Source: Hydra vulgaris
Taxonomy: Eukaryota; Cnidaria; Hydrozoa; Anthoathecata; Hydridae
Length of the DNA stretch: 64,000 bases
Reading direction: 5' to 3'
NCBI RefSeq assembly: GCF_038396675.1
Contig: NC_088930.1
Location: 39,692,001 to 39,756,000 of the forward strand
Each line of letters begins with the position of its first letter. Positions within the stretch are counted from its first letter, which is position 1. Positions 1 through 10,830 of the stretch are shown piece by piece. The notes under the pieces are model-generated. The model was not told the origin of the DNA, did no database searches, and worked only from the letters and a program-made list of their open reading frames with translations. Made by a program: the position numbers and the translations under genes.

Positions 1-432
1 CCATGGTTTCGCACTTCCAAGGCTGTAGCGATCAATTCATCAATCTATTTTAATGAATGTTTAGAAAAACGACTTCTTCCATTTATTCAAAAGTGTCATG
101 GAGACTTTAACTATTTATTTTGGCCAGATTTAGCCAGTTCTTATTATTCTAAAGATTCTCTAAATTGGATGGACCAATATGTCTATTACGTTGATAAAGA
201 ATCCAATCCCCCAAATGTGCCTCAAGCACAACCAATTGAAAATTTTTGGTGACATTTGGCACAGAAGGTTTACGAGGGAGATTGGCAAGCTTCAACAGAG
301 CAAGTTTTGATTGATCGCATTAAACTAAAACTACAAGTAATTGATTTAAACTTTTTACAATCGCATATGTAAGGCGTCAGAGCAAAATTGAGATCAATTG
401 CAGATGGTGGTGTTTTTTCATATAAAAAATAA
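1..432 (+). pseudogene. Tc1/mariner transposase, C-terminal half (broken)
   Basis: Frame 1 reads as the catalytic C-terminal part of a mariner-type DDE transposase. The second catalytic Asp is in FWPDLASSYYS and the third acidic residue is in PIENFW. Two in-frame stops break it, TGA at 250-252 just after PIENFW and TAA at 370-372, and the natural end is TAA at 430-432. The window begins inside the gene, so the N-terminus is not visible. The copy at 2218-3496 shares the pattern ECL-KRLLPF followed by L-FW-DLAS, so the two are relatives. It is inactive as written. Confidence 0.85.
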
Positions 433-472
433 TATATTTTTATTAAATGATAAATGCTTTATTTAAAAAAAA

Positions 473-641
473 TATAATAGTAGTTTCTGTTTTTATAAAA
501 AAGAAACTACTATTATATTTATTTTTAAATAATTATAATATATATTTTTAAATAAATATAATAAATATTATATTTTCACAAGTGTGAAACTACTATTATA
601 TTTTTTAAAAAAAAATATAATAGTAGTTTCACACTTGTGAA
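473..641. repeat. Two adjacent hairpins sharing one terminal motif
   Basis: The motif AATATAATAGTAGTTT occurs four times in alternating orientation (about 475, 508, 587 and 613). The first pair forms a short hairpin at 473-523. The second forms a near-perfect hairpin at 575-641 with outer arms TTCACAAGTGTGAAAC and its complement. They lie just 3' of the mariner pseudogene and are probably its terminal inverted repeat, or a MITE made from it. The exact element end is not determined. Confidence 0.7.
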
Positions 642-1038
642 AGATATTTTGAAACAGTTAGGTTACTTTGGGCATGAATAAAGTTTAAAGAGAACTTGAA
701 TCATTCATAGATAGAGCACAGCATCTCAAGCAATTGAGATTTTAAGCCGAAGTTTGTTTCTCCTTGTCTTTGTTTTAAAAAAGAAAAGCCTACAAGGCAG
801 CAAGGCATGTAGCAGATAGTGCCAGGTTATATGATACCAGTAGCAGGGTGATTGTGATGATCCTGAACATGACCTGACCTGGAGTAGTTAAAAGAAGTTA
901 CTTCCTATAAGTAGTACACTGAAACATTAATGAAAATTTTTTTTAAATTCATTTGCAAAAACATTACATTTAACAGAATACTAGAGATTAAAGTGAGCGT
1001 AGGTTTTTTAGTTGCAGTCACTAGTTGGTTACGGAGCT
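642..1038. other. Unannotated stretch
   Basis: No coding region, RNA gene or clear repeat structure is seen here. Confidence 0.5.
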
Positions 1039-1235
1039 CACACTGCATCAAAAGTTTAAACAAAATACAAACATTCATAAAGTAACTTGCGGTTGAGTGA
1101 ACATTGCGCTAGAAGTTCAAACAGAACACAACCACACATATAGCAATTTACGGGTAAACCAACACCGCGCCAGAATTTTAGACAAAGCACAAATATACAT
1201 ATAGTACCTTACGGGTGAATAAACGCCGCGTCGTA
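1039..1235. repeat. 61-bp tandem repeat, about three diverged copies
   Basis: Successive units begin with AACATTGCG (1100), AACACCGCG (1161) and AACGCCGCG (1222), a constant 61-bp step. Each unit continues with A-GTTCAAACA-like and TTACGGGT-like blocks. A more diverged unit lies before 1100. The units are noticeably more GC-rich than their surroundings. No coding potential is seen. Confidence 0.7.
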
Positions 1236-1680
1236 TATATTATAAAATGGTCATTACGCGACAAAAAAAATCAACGTATAACATTAATTATTTAAAAAAA
1301 TCCTTAAAAAGAAAATGCCGCTCTGCAAAGCTGGGTATGTTTAATACTGATGGAAATTTTTTTTTAAGCAAAACAGAACTTATCATATTAAAATAAGTTA
1401 TGCGTAGCTGGAACATAATTGTTCAACAAAACTATACAGTAATAAAAACAACATCAACAAAATAATATTTATAAAAATCTGTAGTGAGCGTAAAATACGT
1501 ACTTGTACTGGAAAACTCGAACGGCAGTAAAAGAACCGGTAACAATTTTTTCAAAATTGTTAAAGCATCCAAGGTATTTAGTTACTTAGTCTTTAAGGAA
1601 TAACATAACTTTTGAATAATCATCAATTTCAGAACAATATCAACTTTTAATTAAAATTTGCTATTGTCAAAAGATTCTTG
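1236..1680. other. Unannotated stretch
   Basis: AT-rich sequence with no supported gene or repeat, ending at the target duplication of the hAT element. Confidence 0.5.
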
Positions 1681-2368
1681 AGTAAGATCAGGGACGGCGC
1701 AAGCGCCATGCAAAGTATGCATAGGGCGCCAGAATTGCTGGGGCGCCGCAATGGCATAGCCAACGTTTTTTTTTCTTTCTTGTTTTTTTAAATCATAAAA
1801 AAAATAAACTTGAATATATTTTTTGGCGTCCATAATGTGTATAAGTACTAAGTTGTTTATATATTAGGGGCGCCAAATTTTATATGTTACACAACTGATT
1901 TTGTACATTTTTGTTCAGCACTTAAATAAAAAAATAGTTAGATCAAAGCGTTGTAGTGAGTTAATTGTTAAGAGAATAAGTTTGTAAGTTAATTGTTTAT
2001 TCAAATCATTTTTTTTTTTGCATGTAAAATATTTATTGTAATCGTAAATATACATTTAGGGACGCCATAGTTTATTTTTTAAACTATTGGTTTTGTATGC
2101 ATTTGCTCTGCACTTTAATGAAATCTTTGGGTTTTTTTTTTTAATTGAAAACACAAATCAGATATGGAAAGTGAAGTCAAAAAACAAGTAAAGACATTGA
2201 ATAAATTGGTCCATAAGACATGTGCCAGAAAAAATCTGCGCGTGTTCTGATGTGGTGTTTACGGAAACCGTGCATCATTTTAAATAGCTAATTGTTTTAA
2301 AATGTCATGTATTTGTGTTGTTCAAAATTTAAACAACTCTGTTATCAAAACAATTAGTTTTAATTGAA

Positions 2369-3360
2369 ATGTCATCAAGTCAAGATAAGAAGAGAGAAAA
2401 ATTTTTGCATTTTCTCGTTGAAAGTCCTGGTGTATCAAACAAAACAATTTCTAAAGAGTTGCAGATCGTTTTGAGAACAGTGCATAGCGTTGTGAAACAG
2501 TTTAAGGACACTGGTACAATCAAAAGGAAATCAGAAAGTGGAAGAAAAAAATGTTTTGTTAGACGAGATCTTGGTAAAAAAGTGAAAGATGCCTTAGATA
2601 GAAAACCGGATATTTGTGTTCGAACTTTAGCGAATAAATTTAAGACAAGTTCTTCCACTATAGAGTAAAGATAAATTGTGGCTTTAAATCTTATAAAAAA
2701 AAAATAAAGAAAATGTTGCAATTTGTTTTTCACAGCTGCTCTATAAAAAATTATGTGCCAAAAAATCTTGTTTGATTATTGACGATGAAACTTATTGTGC
2801 TGCATATTTCCAATCTCTTCCAGGACACTCAGCAATTATTCAGCAATTAATCTCAAGAAACTGAATTCCAGTTATAATTGCATGGGAATGCAAAAAAGGG
2901 ACTTGCTAAAAAGTTCTTAGTTTGGCAAGCAATTTGTGAATGTGGTGAAAAAAGCTCTTGTTTTGTGACTACGGGAACAATTAACACCAAAATATAAATA
3001 AAAGAATGCCTCAAGAAACGTCTTTTGCCGTTTTTAAGAACACACACGGGTAATCTGTTATTTTGGCTTGATTTAGCATCGTGTCACTACTATGGGACAA
3101 CTTTAAATTGGCTTAGAGAGCATAAAGTAGATTTCGTTGAAAAACACTGCAACTCATCAAATTGTCCTAAACTACGTTTTATCGAAAGATATTGGGCTCT
3201 TCAAGCCAAAAACATTAAAGATATTGGGCTCTTCAAGCCAAAAACATTATAGACTTGAAAAATTAATAGATTAGAGCCACGAAAAAAGTCCTGCCGAAGA
3301 CTGTGCAAAAGCTGATGTCGAGTGTAAAACGCAAAAAGCGTGCGTTCTCACGTACAAAAC
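2369..3360 (+). pseudogene. mariner transposase (frameshifted)
   Basis: The first 99 codons (2369-2668) are intact and form a helix-turn-helix DNA-binding domain: KREKFLHFLVESPGVSNKTI, then a second helical unit around VRRDLGKKVKDALDRKPDI. Downstream, the catalytic domain can be followed only by changing frame: CLIIDDETYC holds the first Asp, LFWLDLASCHYYG (about 3060-3100) the second, and LRFIERYW the third acidic position. Several frameshifts and stops separate these blocks, so no full transposase can be made. Confidence 0.8.
3187..3250 (+). repeat. 32-bp tandem duplication at the transposase end
   Basis: The segment beginning AGATATTGGGCTCTTCAAGC is present twice back to back, about 32 bp apart, with nearly no divergence. 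This implies a recent local duplication inside the dead mariner gene. Confidence 0.8.
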
Positions 3361-3689
3361 TTCACAAACTTGCTTATGTGAAGTTTAAGAATATTAATAT
3401 AAGTACTTTCAAAATATATATAACATTCAATATCGAAATACAATAGTTAATCAAATACCCTTTAAAATGTCCGCGCAGATTTTTTCTGGTACATGTATTA
3501 AAAAAATCAGTATTAATTGCAGGTAAGATTTGATATAGGAGTGCATTTATTACTATCAAGTGAGTTAATAACCACAAAATAATAATAATTTAAAGAGCTA
3601 ATAGATTACCGTTATTTATGCCTTAAAAACTATTGCGCTCTATTTTTATAATATATACTTTTATAGGTTGGATGTTGGGTTTATATTTA

Positions 3690-5600
3690 ATCATTTTTAT
3701 AAATCATTACAAACCAAAACTATAACAACTTGCACTCTAGGAGCAGAAGACGTCATGAGAAAATTTACAGTCTCAAGATTTAAAAGGCATTCCTGATGAA
3801 GCAGCTGGAGCTGAATCTTTTTCTGTATAAGAGAAAATCATTTACAAGTCAAGTTTACTATTTTTATTTAAGGTTTAGCCTTTCCTTGAAAAAAAAATTG
3901 TAATATACAGTACAAAGTCTTGTTTTAAAACAAAAACTTTTGCATTAAATCCTCTCTTTTTATTGTGCGATTCCTTGGTACTCAAGGACGATTCCTTGGT
4001 ACTCAAGGATGAGCTTTTTGTGGAACAAGTGCAATAGTTTACAAAGAGAACAATGGAAACATTTAAAAAATTTTTAAAGACATTTAAAAATTTGACACTG
4101 TTCTTTTAAACATCTTCATCTCGTAACTGCTAAAGAAACTCATTACAATATTGGACGAAAAAATCAAAATAAGTTTATTAGTCTTTGTTCTTGTAAAGTT
4201 ACTGAGTTTAACTTGTGTGACCTGCAGTAAGCTTTGTGTTATTCTATAATTCTTGACTGCACTGCTAAGGTAAGTTGTTAAGAATAATTATACTTGTTGT
4301 TCTGTTTGTTTATGCAGTTCCGAAGTAAACGTGAGGGAACATTTTCTTAGATTTTTTCACGTCTTAGATACATCTGGGTGCGGGTTGATAACTTGCTTGT
4401 TAGACAAGGTTTCAAAAAAAGAAATATCCTGACTAAATATGCGTGGCAATGTTTATGATAATAGATCAGACATGAAGGGAAAGAATGTGGACAAACATAC
4501 AAGAACCCTTGACAAAAATCCACGAGCATTACTTGTTCCTATACTAAGCATATTAATCATGTAAAAAATTTGATTCTAAAACCTCTCAGTGAAATCTGTT
4601 GGGAGAGCAGGATAGACGCTTTTGAACTTTTGCGATACAATATTGTTTGAGCAGCAGTGACGTAATGGTAGCGCACTTGCCTTAGAAACAAAGGATCAGT
4701 GGTTCAAACCCCACTTCTGCGCAAGTTTTGAGATATTGGTTAGGATGGAGGCAAGGACTTCCTGTTAAATGCTTATCCAGGGTGCTATGTGATAAGACCG
4801 TTTGGACTTCCTGGGGCACCTAAATTAAATTTAAAAAAAGTTTTGATGTGGTTTATGACGCCTTCTATGAATCCACGTTAGATTTCAAAATTGATGCTTT
4901 TGAAAAATATATCGCTATGGGAATGGCTAAAAAAAACTACAGATTTCAAATTCCTCTGCTGTTTGTTCACTTGGTATAATGTCTCGTTCAAGTTTAATTT
5001 ACTAAGTAAAACACTTCAGATGAAAACTGTTAATCTGCTGAGCGTTTCAAAACTAATTGAAAGTGTCAAGACTTTTTTGGAAAACATGAGGTAGAAAAAT
5101 GGACTATATAGTGTTATTACAGATGAAATAGAACTGGAGGAAAACTGACCATCATCCAAAGTTTACTAAAGGAGTTAACTAATGAACCTCTAAAGTCGGT
5201 AAAAGAGTCTTTCAAAGTAAATTATTTTATACGCTGCAATTAATTCTTTGTCCAGAAAGATTTGAACAGATGGAAAATCAAAGCAAACATTTTGAATTTT
5301 TTTATAACATGAAAAAAATTAAAAAGCATGAAACAGATGCATTTGAAAAAAAGTGCAAAAACCTGCATTCTGTTTTGACAGCTAACGGAAAGAGTGACAA
5401 ATGAGTGACAATGATGAGTTTTTCTAAATTAAATATTATCAAAAATTACGTTTTATTGACCCTTTTTCAGGACCGCCTTTGTGGATGGCTACATCAGCAA
5501 TTAAACACCAGAATCTGAGTACAATTTCAACCACTTCATTTTTGAAACACTTTGCAAAACTTAAGACAAGAAAAGTTTGTTACTTAATGATTAGTTTTAT
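3690..5600 (+). pseudogene. ZMYM1-like hAT transposase remnant of element A
   Basis: Short blocks in shifting frames match the hAT transposases that resemble ZMYM1/DUF4371 proteins: REHFLRFFHVLDTSGCG near 4330-4385, LKPLSEICWESRIDAFELL near 4580-4630, and FKFLCCLFTWYN with LLSKTLQMKTVNLLSV at 4940-5050. A longer intact stretch is 4891-5094. The pieces are in the right order and interrupted by the SINE at 4651-4839. Many stops show it is long dead. A 22-bp tandem duplication (CGATTCCTTGGTACTCAAGG, 3968-4010) lies in the same body. Confidence 0.65.
4651..4839 (+). mobile_element. tRNA-derived SINE, copy 1
   Basis: The head looks like a tRNA gene: an A-box-like GTAATGGTAGCGC and a B box GGTTCAAACCC at 4701-4711. 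The body includes AAGGACTTCCTGTTAAATGC and GTGATAAGACCGTTTGGACT, and it ends CTGGGGCACCTAAAT plus an A-rich tail. The same head, body and tail order recurs at 46974-47176. It is inserted inside the hAT A transposase remnant. Confidence 0.8.
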
Positions 5601-5612
5601 TTTTTGTCAATA

Positions 5613-5710
5613 AAAACTGTACAATAAACTGTACGATAAACTGTACGATAAACTGTACGATAAACTGTACGATAAACTGTACGATAAACTGTACGATAAA
5701 CTGTACAATA
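5613..5710 (+). repeat. 12-bp minisatellite, left part
   Basis: The unit AAACTGTACGAT is repeated about eight times with one or two base changes. The same unit resumes at 9816 after the LINE, so the two arrays were once one. Confidence 0.85.
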
Positions 5711-6228
5711 TATCTCTATAGTCTTTATATGTCTATATATCTCTATAGCTTATATTAGTGATTATATAAATGATATATAATTTAACCTTTTAATTTATGT
5801 TATTTATTATACATTTACATAACTATCATTTTTTATCATTTGAAATTTATTTATTATTTGTACATTTATTTCTATTTATTCTTTCCTTTGTGCTTGTTTT
5901 AACATTTAATTTGTATATTTATTTTTATTTACTCTTTTCCTTGTGATTATTTTAACATTCTTCTCAAGTATATTGTTTCCATATTATATGGGCTAGTTAG
6001 TGTTTTTGTTAGTTGTCAACATCCACTTAATTTCTTCAACACTGTCTACTTAACTTTGTATAACCTACCTGTACTGTGTTATATATACTGTTCTTATGCA
6101 AATCCATTTTGCCTCGTAACTACTCTCTCATCATATTCTCATCTTATTCATTATATCCTTAACCATTCTTAAGTTGTTTCATTAGCTTCAATAATAAAAC
6201 ACCATAATAAAATTCTGCCTATCAAGTT

Positions 6229-6657
6229 ATGAAAAATAAAACACTCTCCATCTTTTGTTTTAAAACTGTAACAGATAACCACAAAGCCATCTTCTGTGAC
6301 TGTTGCAGTTCATGGGTTCATTCTAAGTGCAACCAAATAGATTTGCTCACTTATAATCTTCTCACAGAATGGTATTATTTCAACTGTATATCTAAAAACA
6401 TGCCATTTGGTCTGCTTACTGATAATGAGCTCTTAACAACATTATCATGCAAAAATCCACAAAATGTATTATCAAATTTTCTTTTATCTTCAATTCACTC
6501 AAGAAACATACTTAAAGAACTTAATACAATCTCTGGTTCTGCTATAAATTGTAAATTCTATAATTTTATTGACTTTAATAAAGCTATTAAATCTAGTTCA
6601 GATCTATATCTTTACCTTAACATTGCATCACTTCCCTATCACATTGATGACCTGTGA
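6229..6657 (+). pseudogene. LINE ORF start: PHD-like zinc finger segment
   Basis: An intact 142-codon stretch carries C-x2-C and H-x3-C spaced as in a PHD finger (FCDCCSSWVHSKCNQ) followed by L-TEWYYFNC. Several CR1-type elements have such a finger ahead of the endonuclease. The frame stops at TGA 6655-6657, and the endonuclease homology then continues (SLISALNIIP). Confidence 0.6.
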
Positions 6658-7031
6658 AGTCTTATCAGCGCATTAAATATTATACCTATAGCAAGAGAGA
6701 TTATTGAATCCAACTTATACCTTAATGATACCAATATTACAGACATAACTATTAATGGATTCAATATTGAGCATTCCCCCACTGAGGCCAAAAATGGTGG
6801 TGCTCTTTTATATCTATAGTCTAATTAAAATTATGTAGTTCGTCATGACTTAAGGATTTACTTACCAAAATTACTCAAGTCTGTTTTTGTTGAAACCATT
6901 AAGCCACACAAAACAAATGTCCAATTTGGTTGTATATATCGTCATCCATCAATGAATCAAAATGATTTCAATAAAACATTTTTAACTCCACTTTTTAAAA
7001 AGTTAAGCAAAGAACAAAATTCATCTTTTTA

Positions 7032-7289
7032 ATGGGTGACTTCAATCGAGATCTACTGAGCTATAATGAATCTAATCCTATTTCCAATTACCTTGATACC
7101 TTGTGTTCTTACTCATTTAATCCTTCCATAATCCTATCTACTCTTATAACAGCTAAATCTCAAACACTCATTGATAACATCTTTATGAACTTCTACTCTT
7201 CTGATCATCTCTCAGGTAACCTAACTATTTCTCTCGGATCACATGGCACAATTTGTCTGTGTTCCTGGCACGTCCAACCAACCAAATAA
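7032..7289 (+). pseudogene. LINE endonuclease, C-terminal part
   Basis: The frame begins MGDFNRDLL, the GDFN motif of the exonuclease-endonuclease-phosphatase fold of LINEs. It continues with TLIDNIF and SLGSHGTI, the latter where the catalytic SDH motif normally sits, so the D appears replaced. Upstream pieces (FGCIYRHPSMNQNDF, about 6925-6970) belong to the same domain. Confidence 0.7.
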
Positions 7290-7680
7290 AGTTAAAATTT
7301 CTTGACGATGTCTAAAAAAAGTTTGACTCTAAAAAATTTATTCTAGAAATTTCTAAAATCAGCTTATGATTAAAAAAGATGACAATATTAATGAATTCAT
7401 AAGTCAATTTTTAAAATCGTTTAATGCAGTTTTAGACCAATGTGGCCCTTATAAAACTTTGACTAAAAATTAAATCAAACTTCAATCTAAACCCTGAATC
7501 TCTAAAGGCTTACTTAAATCTATTTCTGTAAAAAACAAGCTCTATAAAAAATTTGCAAGATGTAAAAACATTAATACTAAAAATGAACTTTTCACAAAAT
7601 TTAAATTCTATAGAAATAAAATTAGCAACTTATTAAAAAGTAGTAAAAAATCATACTACATAACTTATTTTAATAACAAC

Positions 7681-9085
7681 ATGAACAACATAAAAAATAC
7701 ATGGAAATGCATAAAAGATATCATAAATATTAAAGCATCATTACATAAAATACCTACTCAGCTAAATCTGAATGAAAGTATCATCACAGACTATGCCACT
7801 GTTTCAAATATATTTAAAAACTACTTTGTCTCTATTTGTGAAAAACTACTCAATAAAATCATTCTTTATTGACCCTGTGAGTGAAGATGAGGTATCTAGT
7901 CTTATTAGTAATGCTCTTAAAAGTGATAAAAGTTATGGACCGAACAGCATACCTACATTTTTTTTTTAAACATACTTCTCACATAATCTCCAAACTTCTT
8001 AGCGTTATGATAAATTATTCTTTTAAAAGTGGCAAATTTCCTGAAGTTTTTAAAGTAGCTAAAGTCATTCCAATTTATAAAAAAGGCATCGTACTAGACT
8101 TTTCTAATTATCGACCCATTTCCCATCTTTCCAACCTCAGCAAGTTTCTAGAAAAATTTAAATTTAAACCAACATCAATATGGATTTCGAAGCAAACATT
8201 CCACAACCCTCGCACTTATTAAAATTACTGAGAAGATTAGAAGAGCTCTAGATAATAAACACTTTGCATGTGGGGTGTTTATAGATTTGCAAAAAGCTTT
8301 TGATACTGTGGATCACTCCATCCTTCTCACAAAATTGGAATACTATGGAATCAGAGGCATCCCACTAAAATGGTTTACTTCATATCTCCAAAACAGAACA
8401 CAGTTTTTTTCCATTAATGGCACTAAATCTGATTTACAGAATTGCTCAAATGGTGTCCCACAAGGTTCAGTGTTAGGACCACTTCTTTTTCTTCTTTTTA
8501 TTAATGACTGAAATACTTCTTTTAAATTTGCAACTGCTTACCATTTTGCTGATGATACTAACATGCTACTGGTTGACAAATCACTTAAAAAAATCAACAA
8601 ATATATTAATCATTATCTTTTAGACCTTGTTCAGTGGCTTCGCTCTAATAAACTTTCTCTTAATTCTAACAAGACAGAGCTGATCATCTTTAAATCCAAT
8701 TTGACACCAATTAATAAGCATTTAAATTTCAAACTGAGCGGACAAAAAACTTGATTATAATCTCTCTTTTCAAGGCCATCTGAATGACTTAGCAATGAAA
8801 CTCAGCGGATCTAATGGAATGCTAGCCAAAGTCCGCCATTATGTAAATCTAGAAACTCTGCTAAATATATATCATGCTATTTTTGGGTCCCATCTAAGAT
8901 ATGCATGTCAAGTATGGGGAAAATACCATAGGAAAATCATTTTAAGGTTGTCCCATCTCCAAAATAAAGCTTTGAAAATAATATATTTTCAGTACAATAA
9001 CTTTAAAGCTAATGTGCTATACCTAATTTCCAATATATTAAAATTAAGCGACCTTGAGATATTCCTTAACCGCTCCGTAGCTTAA
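7681..9085 (+). pseudogene. LINE reverse transcriptase (broken)
   Basis: The RT fingers (VFKVAKVIPIYKKG, NYRPIS) lie in the frame 7881-8222. The palm lies in 8275-8511 (FIDLQKAFDTVDHSILLTKL, then GVPQGSVLGPLLFLLFIND). The catalytic FADDTNML follows at about 8545, and the thumb and C-terminal region run in 8563-8754 and 8795-9085. Stops at 8509-8511 and 8752-8754 and frame changes break it. The catalytic Asp pair itself is kept. Confidence 0.8.
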
Positions 9086-9815
9086 ACATAGTTGTTCCAA
9101 AACACCACTCTGCTAAATATGGAAATAAATCCATTAAATATCAATCTATTAGCTCATGGAACAAACTACCTCCTGATCTAAAATTTCTTAATTCAATCTC
9201 TGAATTCAAAATCAAGCTTTTTAATTATTTGTTAAAAAAATGCAATTAAATATTTCTACAAATATTAAATAATATTGGAATTCTTTATTATGTATATAAA
9301 TATGTGATCCTTCAGTTTTTTATTTATATTTTTACCATTTTGAAATTTTTTTTTATCTGCTATTTTTAAACTTTTTTCATTCTAATATTATTAATATTAG
9401 TACCAATATTTTGGCATTCTTTATTTATCTATTTATTTATTTATCTCTTTTCATTCAACCATTCTCTACTTCATACTAAATGTTTGTTGTCACTGTCATT
9501 ATTCACTAAATATTTGTTGTGCATTATTCACTAAATATTTCTGCTGTGTCCTTTTTAATGAAGTTCTCCTTTTATTATAATTGTTATCATTTTGTTACTA
9601 TTATTATTATTATTGTTATTATTATTGTTGTTATTATTATCATTATTATTATAATTAGTCTACTTGTTATCAGTTATTATTACTATTTTCATCATTGACA
9701 ATAAGGTTATGTTGTATATTCTGGTATTTACTTTATATTAGTACTTGTACTATTGTAAATTTCCTTGAAATGTTATAACTATTTCGAAATATATTTGATT
9801 TTTTTTTTTTTTTTT

Positions 9816-9882
9816 GTACGATATACTGTACGATAAACTGTACGATAAACTGTTCGATAAACTGTACGGTAAACTGTACAAT
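9816..9882 (+). repeat. 12-bp minisatellite, right part
   Basis: Five or six units of AAACTGTACGAT, with ATACTGTACGAT, ACTGTTCGAT and ACTGTACGGT variants, directly follow the LINE 3' end. Confidence 0.85.
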
Positions 9883-10182
9883 AATTATTTTTTAATTTCT
9901 TAGATCAAAATGTATTTTATTACGCTTAAAATTTTAAAGTTAGTTTTTATGTACAGTGGATTAGTATTTAATAGGATATTATGTTTTTATTGTATTTTAA
10001 GGGTTATAATAAATATGCGCGATTTACTAAGACACATTATATGATAAGTTTATAATAAAAACACACATTTTTTATGTAGGGGGCGCCAAACCTAAATCTT
10101 GCATATGCCAAAAAAAATCCTTGAACCGGCCCTGAGTTAGATGAACTGGTTGAATAAATGATATGCGTGTTGGTAAAAAAAA

Positions 10183-10251
10183 TCGTTTAATAGTTTGTTT
10201 TTAAGTAGATAGACATATGTTTATCTACTTAAAAAACAAACTGTTGAACGA
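10183..10251. repeat. Imperfect hairpin, about 31-bp arms
   Basis: The arm TCGTTTAATAGTTTGTTTTT continues to AAGTAGATAGA and is matched in reverse by sequence ending at 10251. The loop is CATATG. It sits just outside the right end of hAT A. It may be a small MITE, or just a palindrome. Confidence 0.65.
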
Positions 10252-10498
10252 ATTTGTAGTGCATATGCACAACAAGGTCTGCTATTTAATAAACTTTACA
10301 CAAATAATGTTGTATTTCCAAATATTTCTTATTTATAGCTTTCGATAAGTTTGTTTATATGTGTTAAATTCTTCTAATAAAAGTATTTAGTTTTTCCAGC
10401 TGAATCTTTCGCTTGACTTATTAAGCTTTTTTTTAATATATTGAAGTTAGAAGTTTATTAACTTGGTGAAATATTTTCACTTAAAGCTAGGATCGTTT

Positions 10499-10830
10499 AG
10501 GGGACATCCATATAGTACATTCATAATAAACCACTAATTTCGGACCCCCCTTTCTTTGTATGTTCGTGTATGCTTTTAACAACCCCCTCTGCTTCTGCGA
10601 AAGCACCTGTATTTATTACAAAATCACCCCATCCATTTTTCACCAACCTAAAGTTTTTCAAAACATTATAAACGTTAAAACACTTAGTAATTCGACATTT
10701 CGAAAACGAAATTAAATTTAAGGAGAGATAGCAAACAAGAGATAGTAAAACTACGTGCATACTCAATGTCTTTGACCCCACCCCCTCCTCCTTTTACGCA
10801 TTTGCACGTTTTTGGATAACCCCCTCCTCT
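10499..10830. repeat. Possible MITE-like repeat with C-rich blocks
   Basis: The left end GGGGACATCCATATAGTAC and the right end (GGGGTTATCCAAAAACGT on the minus strand, about 10811-10830) look like a weak terminal inverted repeat. C-rich runs such as GGACCCCCCTTT and CCCCACCCCCTCC stand out from the AT-rich surroundings. An 86-codon minus-strand frame (10521-10781) overlaps it. I do not recognise that frame and treat it as repeat-derived. Confidence 0.35.

Larger units (their letters stand above)
2218..3496 (+). mobile_element. mariner element nested in hAT A
   Basis: Terminal inverted repeats are near-perfect over about 26 bp. The left arm ACATGTGCCAGAAAAAATCT continues to GCGCG (2218-2243), and the right arm at about 3471-3496 is its complement with one clear mismatch. 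The length, near 1.3 kb, is normal for mariner. A decayed transposase fills the interior. The exact TA target duplication is not clear. Confidence 0.8.
5711..9815 (+). mobile_element. CR1-like LINE (about 4.1 kb) inside the 12-bp minisatellite
   Basis: Going 5' to 3' it holds a PHD-like zinc-finger segment, an apurinic-type endonuclease, a reverse transcriptase and a 3' region with ATT/ATA microsatellite ending in T-rich sequence at about 9799-9815. Coding order and motifs fit the CR1/L2 group of non-LTR retrotransposons. Many stops and frameshifts make it inactive. It cuts the minisatellite into 5613-5710 and 9816-9882. Confidence 0.75.
1681..10142 (+). mobile_element. hAT element A (8.4 kb, nested insertions) with target-site duplication
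   Basis: The left end CAGGGACGGCGCAAG starts at 1689 and the right end CTTGAACCGGCCCTG stops at 10134. Reverse-complemented, the two match in CAGGG-CGG--CAAG. The flanking 8-mers AGTAAGAT (1681-1688) and AGTTAGAT (10135-10142) agree at 7 of 8 positions, as expected of a hAT insertion. GGCGCC motifs recur near both ends. Inside lie remains of a ZMYM1-like hAT transposase plus later insertions: a mariner, a SINE and a LINE. The coding remains match the hAT family, which supports the boundary call. Confidence 0.75.

Noticed and set aside
473-641. CRISPR-like repeat with four copies of one motif
   Set aside because: The copies alternate in orientation and form hairpins in a eukaryotic transposon context, with no regular spacers.
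1651-1833. 60-codon minus-strand frame
   Set aside because: It spans the left end of hAT element A and has no recognisable domain.
2380-2733. 117-codon minus-strand frame
   Set aside because: It is the shadow of the mariner N-terminal helix-turn-helix frame on the plus strand.
10521-10781. 86-codon minus-strand frame with a hydrophobic start, possibly secreted
   Set aside because: It lies inside a repeat-like block with C-rich ends and has no supporting splice or promoter signal.
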